Assembly (NCBI GenBank): GCA_021799405.1
Contig: JAJZAL010000010.1
Location: forward strand, 1-55,273
Origin: Acidobacteriota bacterium
GTDB taxonomy: Bacteria; Acidobacteriota; Terriglobia; Terriglobales; Acidobacteriaceae
Direction of reading: 5' to 3'
Length of the DNA stretch: 55,273 nt
Position numbers and translations under genes: made by a program. This document shows, one piece after another, positions 9,438 to 19,182 of the stretch (positions are counted from its first letter, which is position 1; the number at the start of each line of letters is the position of its first letter). Below the pieces are notes generated by a model. The model had not been told where the DNA came from. It was given only the letters and a program-made list of their open reading frames with translations, and ran no database searches.

Positions 9438-11942
9438 ATGAGTCCGCTTCAGTCGATCGAAGGTACGCCGGTGGCGCCGCTGATTTTGGGTAGAGGAAGC
9501 GGCGCCGAGAAGCTGCAGTTGAAAGTCGGCGGAATGTCTTGCTCCTTCTGTGTAGGCAGCCTGACCAAAGCGCTGGAGCAGACAGATGGAGTGCGGCGGG
9601 CGAGTGTCAACCTTGCGCATGAGGAGGCGTTGATCGAATACGAGTCCTCCAAAGTTTCTCCGCGGCAGTTGAAGAAACTCATCATCGATCTCGGCTATAC
9701 GGTTCGCGATCCGAAGAAAGTCCTCACGTTCGATGAAGAGCAGGAGGTGATGCGGGGAGAACGGCGCAACCTCCTCATCGCCGCCGGGTTTGCCAGCATC
9801 GCCATAACCATGATGAGTCTGATGTGGGCGGGCGTGATATCGAACCCGCCGCCAAAACCGCTGCCGATCCTCCTGCCGTTTCTGGCATTGGCGACAATGT
9901 TCGGGCCAGGGTGGCATATCTTGCAGATGGCATGGGCCAGCCTGCGGCGCGGAATCCTGAATCAGCATGTGCTTCTGGAATTCGGGGCATTTGCCGGTCT
10001 GATTGGCGGCGTGCTCGGCTACTTCTACTCATCGTTTCCGATCGCGGACTTCTTCGCGGTATCGGTATTCATCACTACATACCATGTGCTGTCGGGTTAT
10101 GTGTCTTTACGGGTGAGAACACGCAGTTCCCAGGCCGTCCGGAAGCTGCTTTCTCTTGTCCCGCCTACAGCGCGGGTTGTGCGCGAAGGAACGGAAGAAG
10201 AGATACCTCTTGAACAGATTCGGCCCGGCGATACGGTGCGTGTGCGTCCGGGAGATTCGATACCGGTGGATGGAGAAGTCATCGAAGGCCGTTCCGGCGT
10301 CAACGAGAGCCTGGTGACGGGAGAGTCGATGCCCCAGACCAAAAAGGCCGGCGACGAGGTCATCGGCGGATCGATGAACCAGACCGGAACGTTATTGGTC
10401 CGAGTGACGAAGGTCGGCGAAGATAGTTTCCTGCACCAGGTGGCTCGAAGCGTCGAAGAAGCCCGCGCGCTGAAGCCTGGAATTCTAGCGCTGGTGGATC
10501 GAGTGCTTGCTGTCTACGTGCCCGCCGTCTTGGGAGCATCCCTTCTCGCTTTTCTCATCTGGACCCTGGGCGCATGGTTGGTGATCGGCTCTCCGGACTG
10601 GACGCGCGCGATTTTTGCCGTGCTCGCAGTTCTGGTGATGGGCTATCCGTGCGCCCTGGGCATGGCCAGCCCTCTGGCCATGATCCGTGGCGGCGGCATG
10701 GCTGCTGAGCACGGGGTCCTCATGCGCTCCGCGGAAGCGTTTCAGGTCCTCAAGGATGTCCGCAAAGTCGTCCTCGATAAGACGGGCACGATCACGCGGG
10801 GTGAACCATCCGTCACCGAAATTCAACCCATGCCGGGTTTCAGTCGTCAGGAAATACTGCGATTGGCGGCAGCGGCGGAGAAGTCCTCAGAGCATCCGCT
10901 CGCCCGGGCAATCGTGATGTCTGCGGAGGCCCAACAGTTGCCGATTCCGAACGCAACGGACTTTGAGGCGACTCCCGGCATGGGTGTTACCGCAACTGTT
11001 GAGGGCCATTGCGTGCTCATTGGCAAGCCACAATTCCTTAAAACGGAACGGGCCGATGCCGCCTCCGCCGTTGCGCAGATGGAAGCAATGAGCGCGAAAG
11101 GCGATACTGTCGTCGCGTTTGCGATAGACGGCCGACTTGCCGGCCTGATCGGCATCGCAGACCAGATCAAGCCGGATGCGAAGGAAGCCATTCAGCGCAT
11201 GCGTGCTGCCGGACTCGAACCCATGATGGTGACAGGTGACAACGCCCGGACTGCAGAGTTCGTAGCCAGGCAGGTTGGAATTACGAATTATCGTGCGGAA
11301 GTTCTGCCGCAGAACAAGGCCGCCGTGATTCGGGAACTACAGGACCAAGGCTTTCGAGTAGCCATGGTCGGGGATGGGATCAACGACGCACCGGCCCTGA
11401 TGCAGTCTGACGTTGGCATCGCGATCGGCGCAGGAACGGACATTGCGATTGAGTCCGCCGATGTCGTGCTGGTGGGGCACCGTCTGGGAGCGGTTGCCGA
11501 TGCCTTCTATATTGGTCGAACTTCTTACAAGAAGACGGTGCAAAACCTCTCGCTCGCCTTCGCCTTCAACGGCATCGGTGTCCCCCTGGCCATTACCGGG
11601 CTGCTGCATCCGGTGTGGGCCATGGTCGCCATGATCGCCAGCGTAACCACCGTCCTTACGAACTCTTTCGCCGGACGATTGCTGCCCCGAAAGCGCACGG
11701 GCCGTCCGGTTGAAATGACTCTCAACATTTCCAATATGCACTGCGAGAACTGCATCGCCGCTGTCCGGCACGCGATTGCGCAGCTCAACGGTATTCAGGA
11801 AATTGAGGGCGATTTGGACAGACGTGCAATCACCGTCCTCTACCGTGAGGGTGAAGCCGACCCCGATGGCATTCGGGGCGCAATCATTGAGCAGGGATTC
11901 CAAGTGAACCGGATGTTCTCTGACGAAAAGGAGGCTTCTTGA
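9438..11942 (+). CDS. P1B-type metal ATPase with a YPC membrane motif and HMA domains at both ends
   Basis: Predicted metal exporter of 834 aa. An N-terminal HMA domain (GMSCSFC, Cys35/Cys38) is followed by membrane helices, actuator (TGES), DKTGTIT phosphorylation site, SEHPLA, GDGINDAPAL and, unusually, a second HMA domain at the C-terminus (MHCENC, Cys769/Cys772). The intramembrane motif is Tyr403-Pro-Cys405 (GYPCALG) where Cu pumps have CPC, and the penultimate helix has FN where Cu(I) pumps have YN. The ion site therefore differs from the pump at 1388. Metal specificity is unknown; the chaperone and the MerR-type promoter argue for a soft metal. Confidence 0.9.
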   Translation: MSPLQSIEGTPVAPLILGRGSGAEKLQLKVGGMSCSFCVGSLTKALEQTDGVRRASVNLAHEEALIEYESSKVSPRQLKKLIIDLGYTVRDPKKVLTFDEEQEVMRGERRNLLIAAGFASIAITMMSLMWAGVISNPPPKPLPILLPFLALATMFGPGWHILQMAWASLRRGILNQHVLLEFGAFAGLIGGVLGYFYSSFPIADFFAVSVFITTYHVLSGYVSLRVRTRSSQAVRKLLSLVPPTARVVREGTEEEIPLEQIRPGDTVRVRPGDSIPVDGEVIEGRSGVNESLVTGESMPQTKKAGDEVIGGSMNQTGTLLVRVTKVGEDSFLHQVARSVEEARALKPGILALVDRVLAVYVPAVLGASLLAFLIWTLGAWLVIGSPDWTRAIFAVLAVLVMGYPCALGMASPLAMIRGGGMAAEHGVLMRSAEAFQVLKDVRKVVLDKTGTITRGEPSVTEIQPMPGFSRQEILRLAAAAEKSSEHPLARAIVMSAEAQQLPIPNATDFEATPGMGVTATVEGHCVLIGKPQFLKTERADAASAVAQMEAMSAKGDTVVAFAIDGRLAGLIGIADQIKPDAKEAIQRMRAAGLEPMMVTGDNARTAEFVARQVGITNYRAEVLPQNKAAVIRELQDQGFRVAMVGDGINDAPALMQSDVGIAIGAGTDIAIESADVVLVGHRLGAVADAFYIGRTSYKKTVQNLSLAFAFNGIGVPLAITGLLHPVWAMVAMIASVTTVLTNSFAGRLLPRKRTGRPVEMTLNISNMHCENCIAAVRHAIAQLNGIQEIEGDLDRRAITVLYREGEADPDGIRGAIIEQGFQVNRMFSDEKEAS

Positions 11943-12093
11943 TCGATCGCCGCATAAGGGATCGAATGCTTTACCGCAAAGAAGACGGGGGATCGAACTG
12001 CACGATGCAGCCGCTGATACAAGGAAACGGGCGTCTCAGGCCGCCTGTGCCAACTACTGAATAAACGCAGCCACACTCGGAAAAGGAAAAACG

Positions 12094-13278
12094 ATGCGTC
12101 AAACCGGGAGCACAGATTCCTCGAATACAAGCTGGATCATTCCGACTGGCGCCGGCATATTACTTCTGCTCATGGGGACCGCGGGCTATTTTTTGTATCT
12201 GCATGCGGGCTCTATCCTCCAACGGGGACAGACGTTGCCGCCGCTGCTGATTCTGGCGCTGGCAGTGATCGGAGGAGCTGCGTCGTTCTTTTCGCCGTGC
12301 AGCATTGCCATTACACCGGCGTTTCTGGCCTATCTCACCTTCGGGACGCCGCCCAGCAAGGATACCCGCATGGTCTCGCGCCCCGTGCTCGTCGCTGCCG
12401 GACTGGTAGCGCTGGGCATTGTCGCTTTCTATTCGGCCGCTGGGGTAATCATCGGTGCGGTTGGCAGTGTTGCCTACAATTTCCTGATCTATTTCATTCC
12501 CGTCGTCGCTCTGGTGTTCCTGCTGCTCGGCATTCTGATATTGCTGGGACGCGGCAGCGTACTGGCATTCGTGGAACGCTGGAACCCGATGAATCGGCTT
12601 TACGAGCTTCACGAGACCGGAACGCTGGTCAAGAACCCGGCTCGGAAGCGCGCGCTCATTTCGTTTGGCTTTGCCTACGGTGCAGCATCGCACACCTGCT
12701 CGCTACCTATCTTTCTCGGCATCCTGCTGGTACCTTTAGTCGCCGGGAATTATCTGCTTGCCGCGGCTTCTGTCCTCGTATACGGCTTCGCGATGGCATT
12801 TCTGGTGGTAGTGATGGTGGCACTTGGTCATCGTGTCTTTGCTGCCTTGCGACGTTCGGGGCCCTGGCTGATGCGTGTCACGGCCGTATTGTTCATCGCC
12901 ACCAGCGCATTTCTGTTTTACTATTTCGGCCAAAACTACGGGGCTTATCTCGGTAAGGCTGCGGAGACATCCACGGCATCTACCGTGCCCGGGCGACTAT
13001 ACCGCTTGACCGAAGGAGCCGATGTAACAGGATATCCCTACCAGCCGCGCACCCTCGTCATCCCTGCACGGAAAGCCATTCGCGTAGCAATAACGGATCA
13101 CATCGGCGGCTGCCTGTTGCGAACGGTGTTCGAAGGCCTGGGCCCGAATGGACGAGCGGCCGGGATCACCGTGCCCGTTGGACAAACAGGGACCGTGACA
13201 CTTTACGCGCGACACCCGGGCCGATACGCCTTTCATTGCGGCGAAGATATGTATTCCGGCACAGCGGTAGCTCGATGA
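12094..13278 (+). CDS. CcdA/DsbD-like thiol-redox membrane protein fused to a cupredoxin domain
   Basis: Membrane protein of 394 aa. After one extra N-terminal helix (about residues 15-36) comes a CcdA-type six-helix domain with the two redox cysteines in helices 1 and 4: Cys69 (FSPCSIAITP) and Cys202 (SHTCSLPIF). CcdA/DsbD domains pass electrons from cytoplasmic thioredoxin to the periplasm. The last ~100 residues form a cupredoxin-like domain with GGC and FHCGEDM (Cys and Met ligand candidates). It lies 151 bases after the YPC ATPase and probably belongs to the same metal-induced unit. The likely role is periplasmic copper or soft-metal redox handling (inference). Confidence 0.82.
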   Translation: MRQTGSTDSSNTSWIIPTGAGILLLLMGTAGYFLYLHAGSILQRGQTLPPLLILALAVIGGAASFFSPCSIAITPAFLAYLTFGTPPSKDTRMVSRPVLVAAGLVALGIVAFYSAAGVIIGAVGSVAYNFLIYFIPVVALVFLLLGILILLGRGSVLAFVERWNPMNRLYELHETGTLVKNPARKRALISFGFAYGAASHTCSLPIFLGILLVPLVAGNYLLAAASVLVYGFAMAFLVVVMVALGHRVFAALRRSGPWLMRVTAVLFIATSAFLFYYFGQNYGAYLGKAAETSTASTVPGRLYRLTEGADVTGYPYQPRTLVIPARKAIRVAITDHIGGCLLRTVFEGLGPNGRAAGITVPVGQTGTVTLYARHPGRYAFHCGEDMYSGTAVAR

Positions 13279-13340
13279 GGCAGCCCCCAGGTGAATTGTG
13301 GTTAGATTTGACGGGTCATGGGAAAACGAATGCGGTGCTT

Positions 13341-13545
13341 TCATTGGCTTACTTTGAAATCCTCACTGCCGCCTTGTGGCACAAGACAATTCAAACGCCC
13401 CTGGTAACTGACTAGGCGCACGCACTCCGGCATCAATGTATTGAGTCTCGGTTTCTCCTCCACCCCCTCTGCGACGACCTTTTAAGGCTTGGCCTCCCTC
13501 ATTATTTCAACTTCTCCGCAGATTGCGTGCCCAGTCGCACTCTGC
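13341..13545 (-). pseudogene. Decayed EAL-domain (c-di-GMP phosphodiesterase) C-terminal remnant
   Basis: There is no intact ORF, but the minus-strand translation shows the EAL-domain hallmark KVVAEGVE (13458-13481), preceded by a degenerate helix that includes an in-frame stop (REAKP*). Downstream are YQGRLNCLVPQGGSEDF, matching the usual QGYLFSRPxxxxxF ending, and a stop at 13341-13343. The rest of the phosphodiesterase is missing to the right. The surrounding 13279-13743 stretch contains nothing else I can identify. Confidence 0.6.
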
Positions 13546-13743
13546 CTCGGACGTCCTCCTACGCATGCATGATCATTGGTATCGTTAATCTCCTTTACCT
13601 TCCAATCAGATTCCCATACTGCACCAGATAAATATCAAAGATCCAGGCGTCATACAGACGCAAACGGATGGCAACTCTACAGTTCGCCGTCAGTTCAGTG
13701 GCGTTGCCAGATGAAAGCGAGTTCAAGCGGAAGAAACCCCAGA

Positions 13744-14536
13744 ATGATGCGTCTAAATTCAGTTACTTTACGCGAAAGAGATCGCCTTGATCGCGGGTGT
13801 CCTTAGTATTGGAATAAGCGACAAGTTGTGCCACGCGACAGTCCTGCCCACCTCTACAGCAATTCCACTGCGATTCACACACACGACTGATGCCGGAAAA
13901 GCAAAACCGGGAGATGCCGTCGTTGCCAAGACAATACAGATCGTCCGCTTGCCTGAGGGTCAGGTCCTTCCCAAAGGGGCTTCGGTGGTAGGTCATGTGG
14001 TCGAATCGCGACGGTTCACATTTGATCCGACTCCGTAAGCCGTGCAACAGCCCTCTTACCTCTCCATCCATTTTGACAAGATCGTGATGAAGGGTTCGGA
14101 GATGCCTCTGAATGTGTCTGTGCGCGCGTTGGCAAGCACCATCGACTCCGATGACGCACGCACGCCCCACGGTATCGACGAGAGCGACCACCTGGGAACG
14201 ATAGTTCAAATCGGCGGAGATCAGTTCTCTCCAATTGGCAAAGATCTACTGACTCCAGACGGTGATGTGGTCGGGTACATCCGCAAACATGGTGTGTTCG
14301 CGCGATCGATCTCGAACGAATACGTGGATGAATACGCGAGCTTCCGTTGCGACGGCACAATTCGAGAGCAATCAGTGGCCAACTTCTCTCCGAGCGCATG
14401 TGGTCTCTATGGGTTTGACTCAACTTACATGGCAGAGAACGGCAGGAGAGGGGGAAGTTTCAGACTTGAGTCGCGGCATCATACCGTCAAACTGTATACC
14501 GGAAGCACAGCTTTATTTGAGATCAATGGGCCTTAG
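13744..14536 (+). pseudogene. Broken secreted-protein gene (acidobacterial conserved hypothetical)
   Basis: Two in-frame open pieces, up to TAA at 14036-14038 and from 14042 to 14536, read as one protein interrupted by a single nonsense codon (...FTFDPTP*AVQQPSYLSIHFDKI...). The start also looks shifted: ATG ATG at 13744 begins a signal-peptide-like start that must change frame near 13771-13790 to join ALIAGVLSIGISDKLCHA. The body has a barrel-like motif (GDAVVAKTIQIVRLPEG, VLPKGASVVGHV) I associate with secreted proteins repeated in acidobacterial genomes. It could be two sequencing errors instead of decay, but the neighbouring EAL remnant favours real decay. Confidence 0.62.
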
Positions 14537-14681
14537 CCGTAACTCTCCTACTCTTCTCTGGTGCAATGTCAGGCCGGGTCTGCTGCGTGCCATGGCCATT
14601 CCGAGACCGCCCAGATAGCTTGCTTACGATTTTGTCGATTTATGGATAATTTTTTGTGTCCCAGGCGTCCTACCATTGCCA

Positions 14682-15233
14682 ATGGTAAAAAGTGAGGTCA
14701 TCCCGATCGATAAAAATTACCCTTCGGAGGAAACGTCTCTCGATGATGCTCTTGAGGCCAACCTGAATGGTCTCTATCGGTTTGCCCTCCGATTGTCGGG
14801 GAGCGTGGACCAGGCACAGGATTTGACCCAAGAGGCTGCAGTGCGAGCATGGGAGCGACGGGACACGACCGTGCAGAATTGGCGGGCGTGGCTGTTTCAA
14901 ACGCTCTATCACGCGTTCATCAGCAACCAGCGCCGTAGCAAGCGATGGAGGGAAGAGGAAGCGGGCGATCCTGAGATGACGGAATCCGGGAGTTGTGCTG
15001 ATCCGCTCCCGGCCCTGGTTGCGGAAGTGGATGTGCGTCGCGCTCTCGAATCTTTGCCGGAACACCTGCGCATTGTCGTGTGGCTTTCGGATGGAGAAGA
15101 CTTCCGTCTTCGCGAGATCGCAACCATTCTGGATTGTCCGATTGGCACGGTCGCTTCGCGGCTCGCCCGTGCCCGAGGCGCCTTGCGCCAGATGCTCTCC
15201 GTCTACGGAACCAGGAAGACGAGGGAAATATGA
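14682..15233 (+). CDS. ECF-type RNA polymerase sigma factor
   Basis: Sigma-70 family protein of 183 aa. Region 2 is at about 25-95 (YRFALRLSGSVDQAQDLTQEA, then RAWLFQTLYHAFISNQRR) and region 4 at about 120-175 (LPEHLRIVVWL... EIATILDCPIGTVASRLARAR). I chose ATG 14682 over the in-frame TTG six bases earlier. Its stop overlaps the anti-sigma start (ATGA at 15230). It heads an operon with the anti-sigma factor and an RND pump, so it most likely induces the pump. No [T/C]GTAAC-type element precedes it, so it probably belongs to a different regulon from the sigma factors at 32896 and 39402. Confidence 0.9.
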   Translation: MVKSEVIPIDKNYPSEETSLDDALEANLNGLYRFALRLSGSVDQAQDLTQEAAVRAWERRDTTVQNWRAWLFQTLYHAFISNQRRSKRWREEEAGDPEMTESGSCADPLPALVAEVDVRRALESLPEHLRIVVWLSDGEDFRLREIATILDCPIGTVASRLARARGALRQMLSVYGTRKTREI

Positions 15234-15982
15234 ACTGCCAGGAATATCGAAAGCAACGGTTGCTTGACCATGAAGAGGCAACGCTCTCTCAGGAAGCCCG
15301 TCTTCACCTTGTGGAATGCGGCCTATGCCAAGCACTCCAAAAGGAGGAAGAACGCTTGCGCGCTGAACTTCAGAAGCTGGCCAACAGCGAGCATGCTCCG
15401 GCTGCGCTAAGGGAGCGTATCTTCAAAATAGTTGGGAGGCCAAACGCCGGCAAAAGGCGCGCCCTCCGGCGGTGGATGACGGCTGCGGCAGCGGTTGTGT
15501 TGCTGGCTGGCGCCGTGGCAGGCATTGTGTGGGACCGCCAGACTCGCACTCCTTCTCCCGAACGCCTGGCGCAGGCCTTCGTCGCGGACTATCTGCAATA
15601 CCTTCCAGGCCGGGAGCAAATCTCCGCAGATTCGCCACAGCAGGCGGAGGAATGGCTGCGAGGCCGAGTAGATTTTCCTGTCCACGTGCCGACAGTTCCG
15701 GGAGCGGCACTCACAACCGCCCGTATCTGTGACATCTCCGGACGGAAAGCGGCATTGCTGCAATATCACCACGGCAATAGCAATACCTCCATCTCGGTCT
15801 TCGTAGCAGCCGAGCCGAGAGCGTTCGAGCGTGAAAAGATGCCGCTTAACGTCGAAACTTCAGGGCATGGTGTTCGCTCGGTTCTCTGGTGCCATCGCGG
15901 CCTCGTGTATGACGTCGTGGCTACGCTGAACGACTCCTCGATGCAGGAAATCACGGAAGCAATCCGGCGGCAGACGCCGTAA
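15230..15982 (+). CDS. Membrane-anchored zinc-finger (ZAS) anti-sigma factor
   Basis: Anti-sigma factor of 250 aa for the upstream ECF sigma. The N-terminal cytoplasmic domain has Cys3 and the HxxxCxxC motif (HLVECGLC, about 26-33) of zf-HC2/ZAS proteins. One membrane helix follows (about 83-100, AAAAVVLLAGAVAGIVW) and then a ~140-aa periplasmic domain, the likely sensor. The ATG overlaps the sigma stop. The RND pump starts 47 bases after its stop, in the same direction. Confidence 0.88.
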   Translation: MNCQEYRKQRLLDHEEATLSQEARLHLVECGLCQALQKEEERLRAELQKLANSEHAPAALRERIFKIVGRPNAGKRRALRRWMTAAAAVVLLAGAVAGIVWDRQTRTPSPERLAQAFVADYLQYLPGREQISADSPQQAEEWLRGRVDFPVHVPTVPGAALTTARICDISGRKAALLQYHHGNSNTSISVFVAAEPRAFEREKMPLNVETSGHGVRSVLWCHRGLVYDVVATLNDSSMQEITEAIRRQTP

Positions 15983-16029
15983 CCAATTGGAAAACTTCAG
16001 TTTGAGTTTGTAGGAGCGAGTGATCTTTC

Positions 16030-19000
16030 ATGGTTCGATTTGCGCTACGGAATCCGTATCTTGTCATTGTCTCCATCCTCGCCCTGCTTCTATTCGGCAT
16101 TACGGTAGCGCTCCGGATTCCGCTCGACATCCTGCCGATGTTCAAGACGCCAGCGGTTCAGATATTGACGCTGTACCCGGGAATGCCGACCGAGACGATG
16201 GAGCGCGATATCACCAACCGCATTGAGCGGTGGACATCGCAAGCGAACGGGATCGAAAGGCAGGAGTCCAAGAGCCTGACCGGAGTGAGCGTTGTGCGCG
16301 ATTATTTCCGGAGCGATATCGATCCGAATGCCGCGCTGGCGCAGGCTACCTCTTTAGCCGACTCCGATTTGTACTATATGCCGCCGGGAACGATTCCTCC
16401 CATGGTCATGCCATACGACCCGACAGCAAACATACCGCTGGCGATCTTGACACTTTCGAGCAACACGCTCGATCAAACACAACTGTATGACATTGCCTAC
16501 TTCAATGTGCGCAACATGCTCAGCGGTATTCAAGGAGTAATTGCGCCTGCGGTTTTTGGAGGACGCATCCGCAGAATCCTCGTTTATGTGGATCCCGTCA
16601 AGCTCGCGGCGTACGACATGTCTCCATTGGATGTCGCCAACGCGCTGCGTAAATGGAATGTTTTCATCCCAACGGGCGACGCGAAGATCGGTCAGACGGA
16701 TTATCTGATCTTGGCCAACGGAATGGTCCCGAGTGTCGAAAAGATCAACAATTTCCCATTGCGCATCGTCCACGGTGCTCCTGTATTCATCAAGGACATC
16801 GGCTATGCGCAGGACTCCTTTGAGATACAAACCAATATTGTCCATGTGAACGGCAGGCGCGAAGTTTATATTCCGATCTACCGACAACCGGGAGCGAACA
16901 CCGTCCAGGTTGTTGACAGCATCCGTGGTGCGATACCACGCCTGAAGTCCCGCATTCCTGCAGGAATCAACATGAAGATCGTCGCCGACCAGTCGGTATT
17001 TGTCCGGCAGTCACTAAGCTCTCTTGAAAAGGAGCTCATTCTCGGTGGCGTCCTCGCGGGGCTGATGGTGCTGCTGTTTCTGGGCAATATCCAATCGACA
17101 GCCGTGGTATTTCTCGTCATCCCCTTGTCGATACTGGCCGCGGTGATTGGATTGTTCGTCACTGGCAACACCATCAACAGCATGACTCTGGGCGGTCTGG
17201 CGTTGGCCGTGGGAAGACTGGTGGATGACGCCATCGTGGTCATCGAAAATATCAACAGACACCTTAAGATGGACAAGGAGCCTCTGATTGCGGCGAGAGA
17301 CGGCGCTGAAGAAGTCGCGATGCCCGTGATTGTTTCGACCTTAACGACCATGATCGTGTTTCTCCCGGTGATCTTTTTAAGGGGCATGGGAAAGTTTCTC
17401 TTCGAGCCGCTGGCACTGGCTGTTGCGTTTGCCATGGCGGCATCCTACATTCTTGCGATGATGCTGATGCCGGTTTTCGCGGGCCGCTTCCTGAAGCCGG
17501 AAAGTAAGCATGCCGATCGGGGCAGCGTTTTGCGGCGGATTTCTGCGTCAACCAATGTCATCGAGAAGCGCTACCGGCAAACGCTTGAGTGGGCCCTGAA
17601 CTACCGGTGGCCGGTCCTTACCATCGCTGCGTGCATTTTTGTGCTGGCGCTGTTTCTGTATCCCTTGCTGGGCAAGGAGCTGTTTCCCGAGGTCGATGCT
17701 GGACAGTTCACCATACTGATGCGCGCGCCCTCCGGGACCCGCATTGAAGACACCGAAAAGATCACCTACCGAGTGGAAGAGGCAGTGCGCCAAACGATCC
17801 CGGCGCATGATCTCAATACGATCGTTACGAATATAGGCATCCTGTATGACTGGCCGGCCGCTTACACGCCGAACTCGGGTCCGATGGATGCCTTTTTTGC
17901 CGTTCAGCTAAACAAGAACCATACCGTTGCGTCTGAAGCCTATGTGCGGCGTCTTCGCCGGATATTGCCTCAGGAATTTCCCGGTGTCAGCTTCGCTTTT
18001 GATACCGGGGGGCTGCTTTCCTCCGCTCTAAACGGTGGCCTGCCTTCGCCCATCGACGTCCAGGTCATTGGCAACAGTCTTGAAACAGCACAGGGACTGG
18101 CCCAGGAAGTGAAGAAGGCCGTCGAGGCTACGCGCGGCACGGTGGACGTTCGGGTGCAGCAGAAGCTGGACTATCCGAAACTGGACATACATATCGACCG
18201 GGTGAAGGCGGCCTATCTCGGCCTAAATGCTGACGATGTAGTGAAGAACATCCTGACCGCGCTGAACTCGAGTGTGACGTTCCAGCCGGCCTTCTGGTTG
18301 GACGAGAAAAATGGCAATCACTATTTCCTTGGCGCGCAATATCCTGAAAGCCAAATCCAATCCCTAAGCACCCTTCAAAACATCCCGATTACCGATCCGG
18401 ACATGATCGCAAAGGGCACGGGTGCTTTTGAGCATAACCCAACGCTGCTGCGTAATGTAGCCACCATCAGCCGCGGCGAAGCTCCGGTCGAGGTAGATCA
18501 TCGGAATATAGCCCGTGTGACAGATGTTTATGCCAACGTCTCCGGACGCGATATCGGCTCAACAGCCGCGGAAATCCAGCAACGGCTGGACAAGATACAG
18601 GTCCCAAGCGGCTACCGGATGGTGATGAGGGGCGAAGCGGCGAACATGCGAGAGGCGTTCAGCGGAATGGGCTTCGGCCTGTTGATGGCAATAGCACTGG
18701 TTTACCTGCTGCTTGTGGCGCAGTTCCGCTCTTTCGTCGAACCCGGCATCATTTTGATTGCAGTCCCGCTGGGGCTCATCGGCGTCATCGTCATACTGCT
18801 GCTTACCGGAACTACAGTCAACATCCAGTCCTACCTGGGAACCATTTTTATGGTTGGCATTGCCGTATCAAACAGCGTTTTGCTGGTCGAGTTTACCAAT
18901 CGGAAATTAAGGGAGGGACTGGCTGTGAAAGAGGCCATCGTGGCTGCGAGCAGCATCCGTTTGCGGCCTATTCTGATGACCTCCATCGCAGCGATTGCCG

Positions 19001-19182
19001 GCCTGCTGCCTATGGCTTTTGACCTATCGCCAGGCGCTGAGGCCAATGTGCCGCTCGCTCGCGCTGTCGTTGGGGGGCTGGCGGCCTCCACGCTGTTAAC
19101 GCTGTTCGTTGTTCCTTTGCTCTACATCACGATGCGGCCTCACATATCGAACCAAAACCACTCTGTCGAGGGAGAACAATGA
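16030..19182 (+). CDS. RND efflux transporter, inner-membrane permease (AcrB/MdtB-like)
   Basis: Proton-driven efflux pump of 1050 aa, the usual length for AcrB-type proteins. It has twelve predicted helices in the RND 1+5+1+5 layout with two large periplasmic loops. Helix 4 carries the proton-relay aspartate pair (AVGRLVDDAIVVIENI). The start MVRFALRNPYLVIV is standard. It overlaps the fusion protein by 4 bases (ATGA), and the TolC gene follows. The cargo cannot be decided: the helix-4 aspartate pair fits the drug-exporting HAE type more than the metal-exporting CzcA type, but the locus sits beside metal genes. Confidence 0.92.
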   Translation: MVRFALRNPYLVIVSILALLLFGITVALRIPLDILPMFKTPAVQILTLYPGMPTETMERDITNRIERWTSQANGIERQESKSLTGVSVVRDYFRSDIDPNAALAQATSLADSDLYYMPPGTIPPMVMPYDPTANIPLAILTLSSNTLDQTQLYDIAYFNVRNMLSGIQGVIAPAVFGGRIRRILVYVDPVKLAAYDMSPLDVANALRKWNVFIPTGDAKIGQTDYLILANGMVPSVEKINNFPLRIVHGAPVFIKDIGYAQDSFEIQTNIVHVNGRREVYIPIYRQPGANTVQVVDSIRGAIPRLKSRIPAGINMKIVADQSVFVRQSLSSLEKELILGGVLAGLMVLLFLGNIQSTAVVFLVIPLSILAAVIGLFVTGNTINSMTLGGLALAVGRLVDDAIVVIENINRHLKMDKEPLIAARDGAEEVAMPVIVSTLTTMIVFLPVIFLRGMGKFLFEPLALAVAFAMAASYILAMMLMPVFAGRFLKPESKHADRGSVLRRISASTNVIEKRYRQTLEWALNYRWPVLTIAACIFVLALFLYPLLGKELFPEVDAGQFTILMRAPSGTRIEDTEKITYRVEEAVRQTIPAHDLNTIVTNIGILYDWPAAYTPNSGPMDAFFAVQLNKNHTVASEAYVRRLRRILPQEFPGVSFAFDTGGLLSSALNGGLPSPIDVQVIGNSLETAQGLAQEVKKAVEATRGTVDVRVQQKLDYPKLDIHIDRVKAAYLGLNADDVVKNILTALNSSVTFQPAFWLDEKNGNHYFLGAQYPESQIQSLSTLQNIPITDPDMIAKGTGAFEHNPTLLRNVATISRGEAPVEVDHRNIARVTDVYANVSGRDIGSTAAEIQQRLDKIQVPSGYRMVMRGEAANMREAFSGMGFGLLMAIALVYLLLVAQFRSFVEPGIILIAVPLGLIGVIVILLLTGTTVNIQSYLGTIFMVGIAVSNSVLLVEFTNRKLREGLAVKEAIVAASSIRLRPILMTSIAAIAGLLPMAFDLSPGAEANVPLARAVVGGLAASTLLTLFVVPLLYITMRPHISNQNHSVEGEQ

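Noticed and set aside
13576..13806. Plus-strand open frame of 76 codons
   Set aside because: No ribosome site or recognisable content; it overlaps the start of the decayed secreted-protein gene.
14042..14536. Treating the C-terminal piece as an independent gene
   Set aside because: It is in frame with the preceding piece, separated by one stop codon, and lacks its own ribosome site and signal peptide.
14534..14565. CGTAAC at 14539 as a further ECF-type promoter before the RND sigma operon
   Set aside because: The base set 17 positions downstream is not ATC, so the bipartite element is absent.
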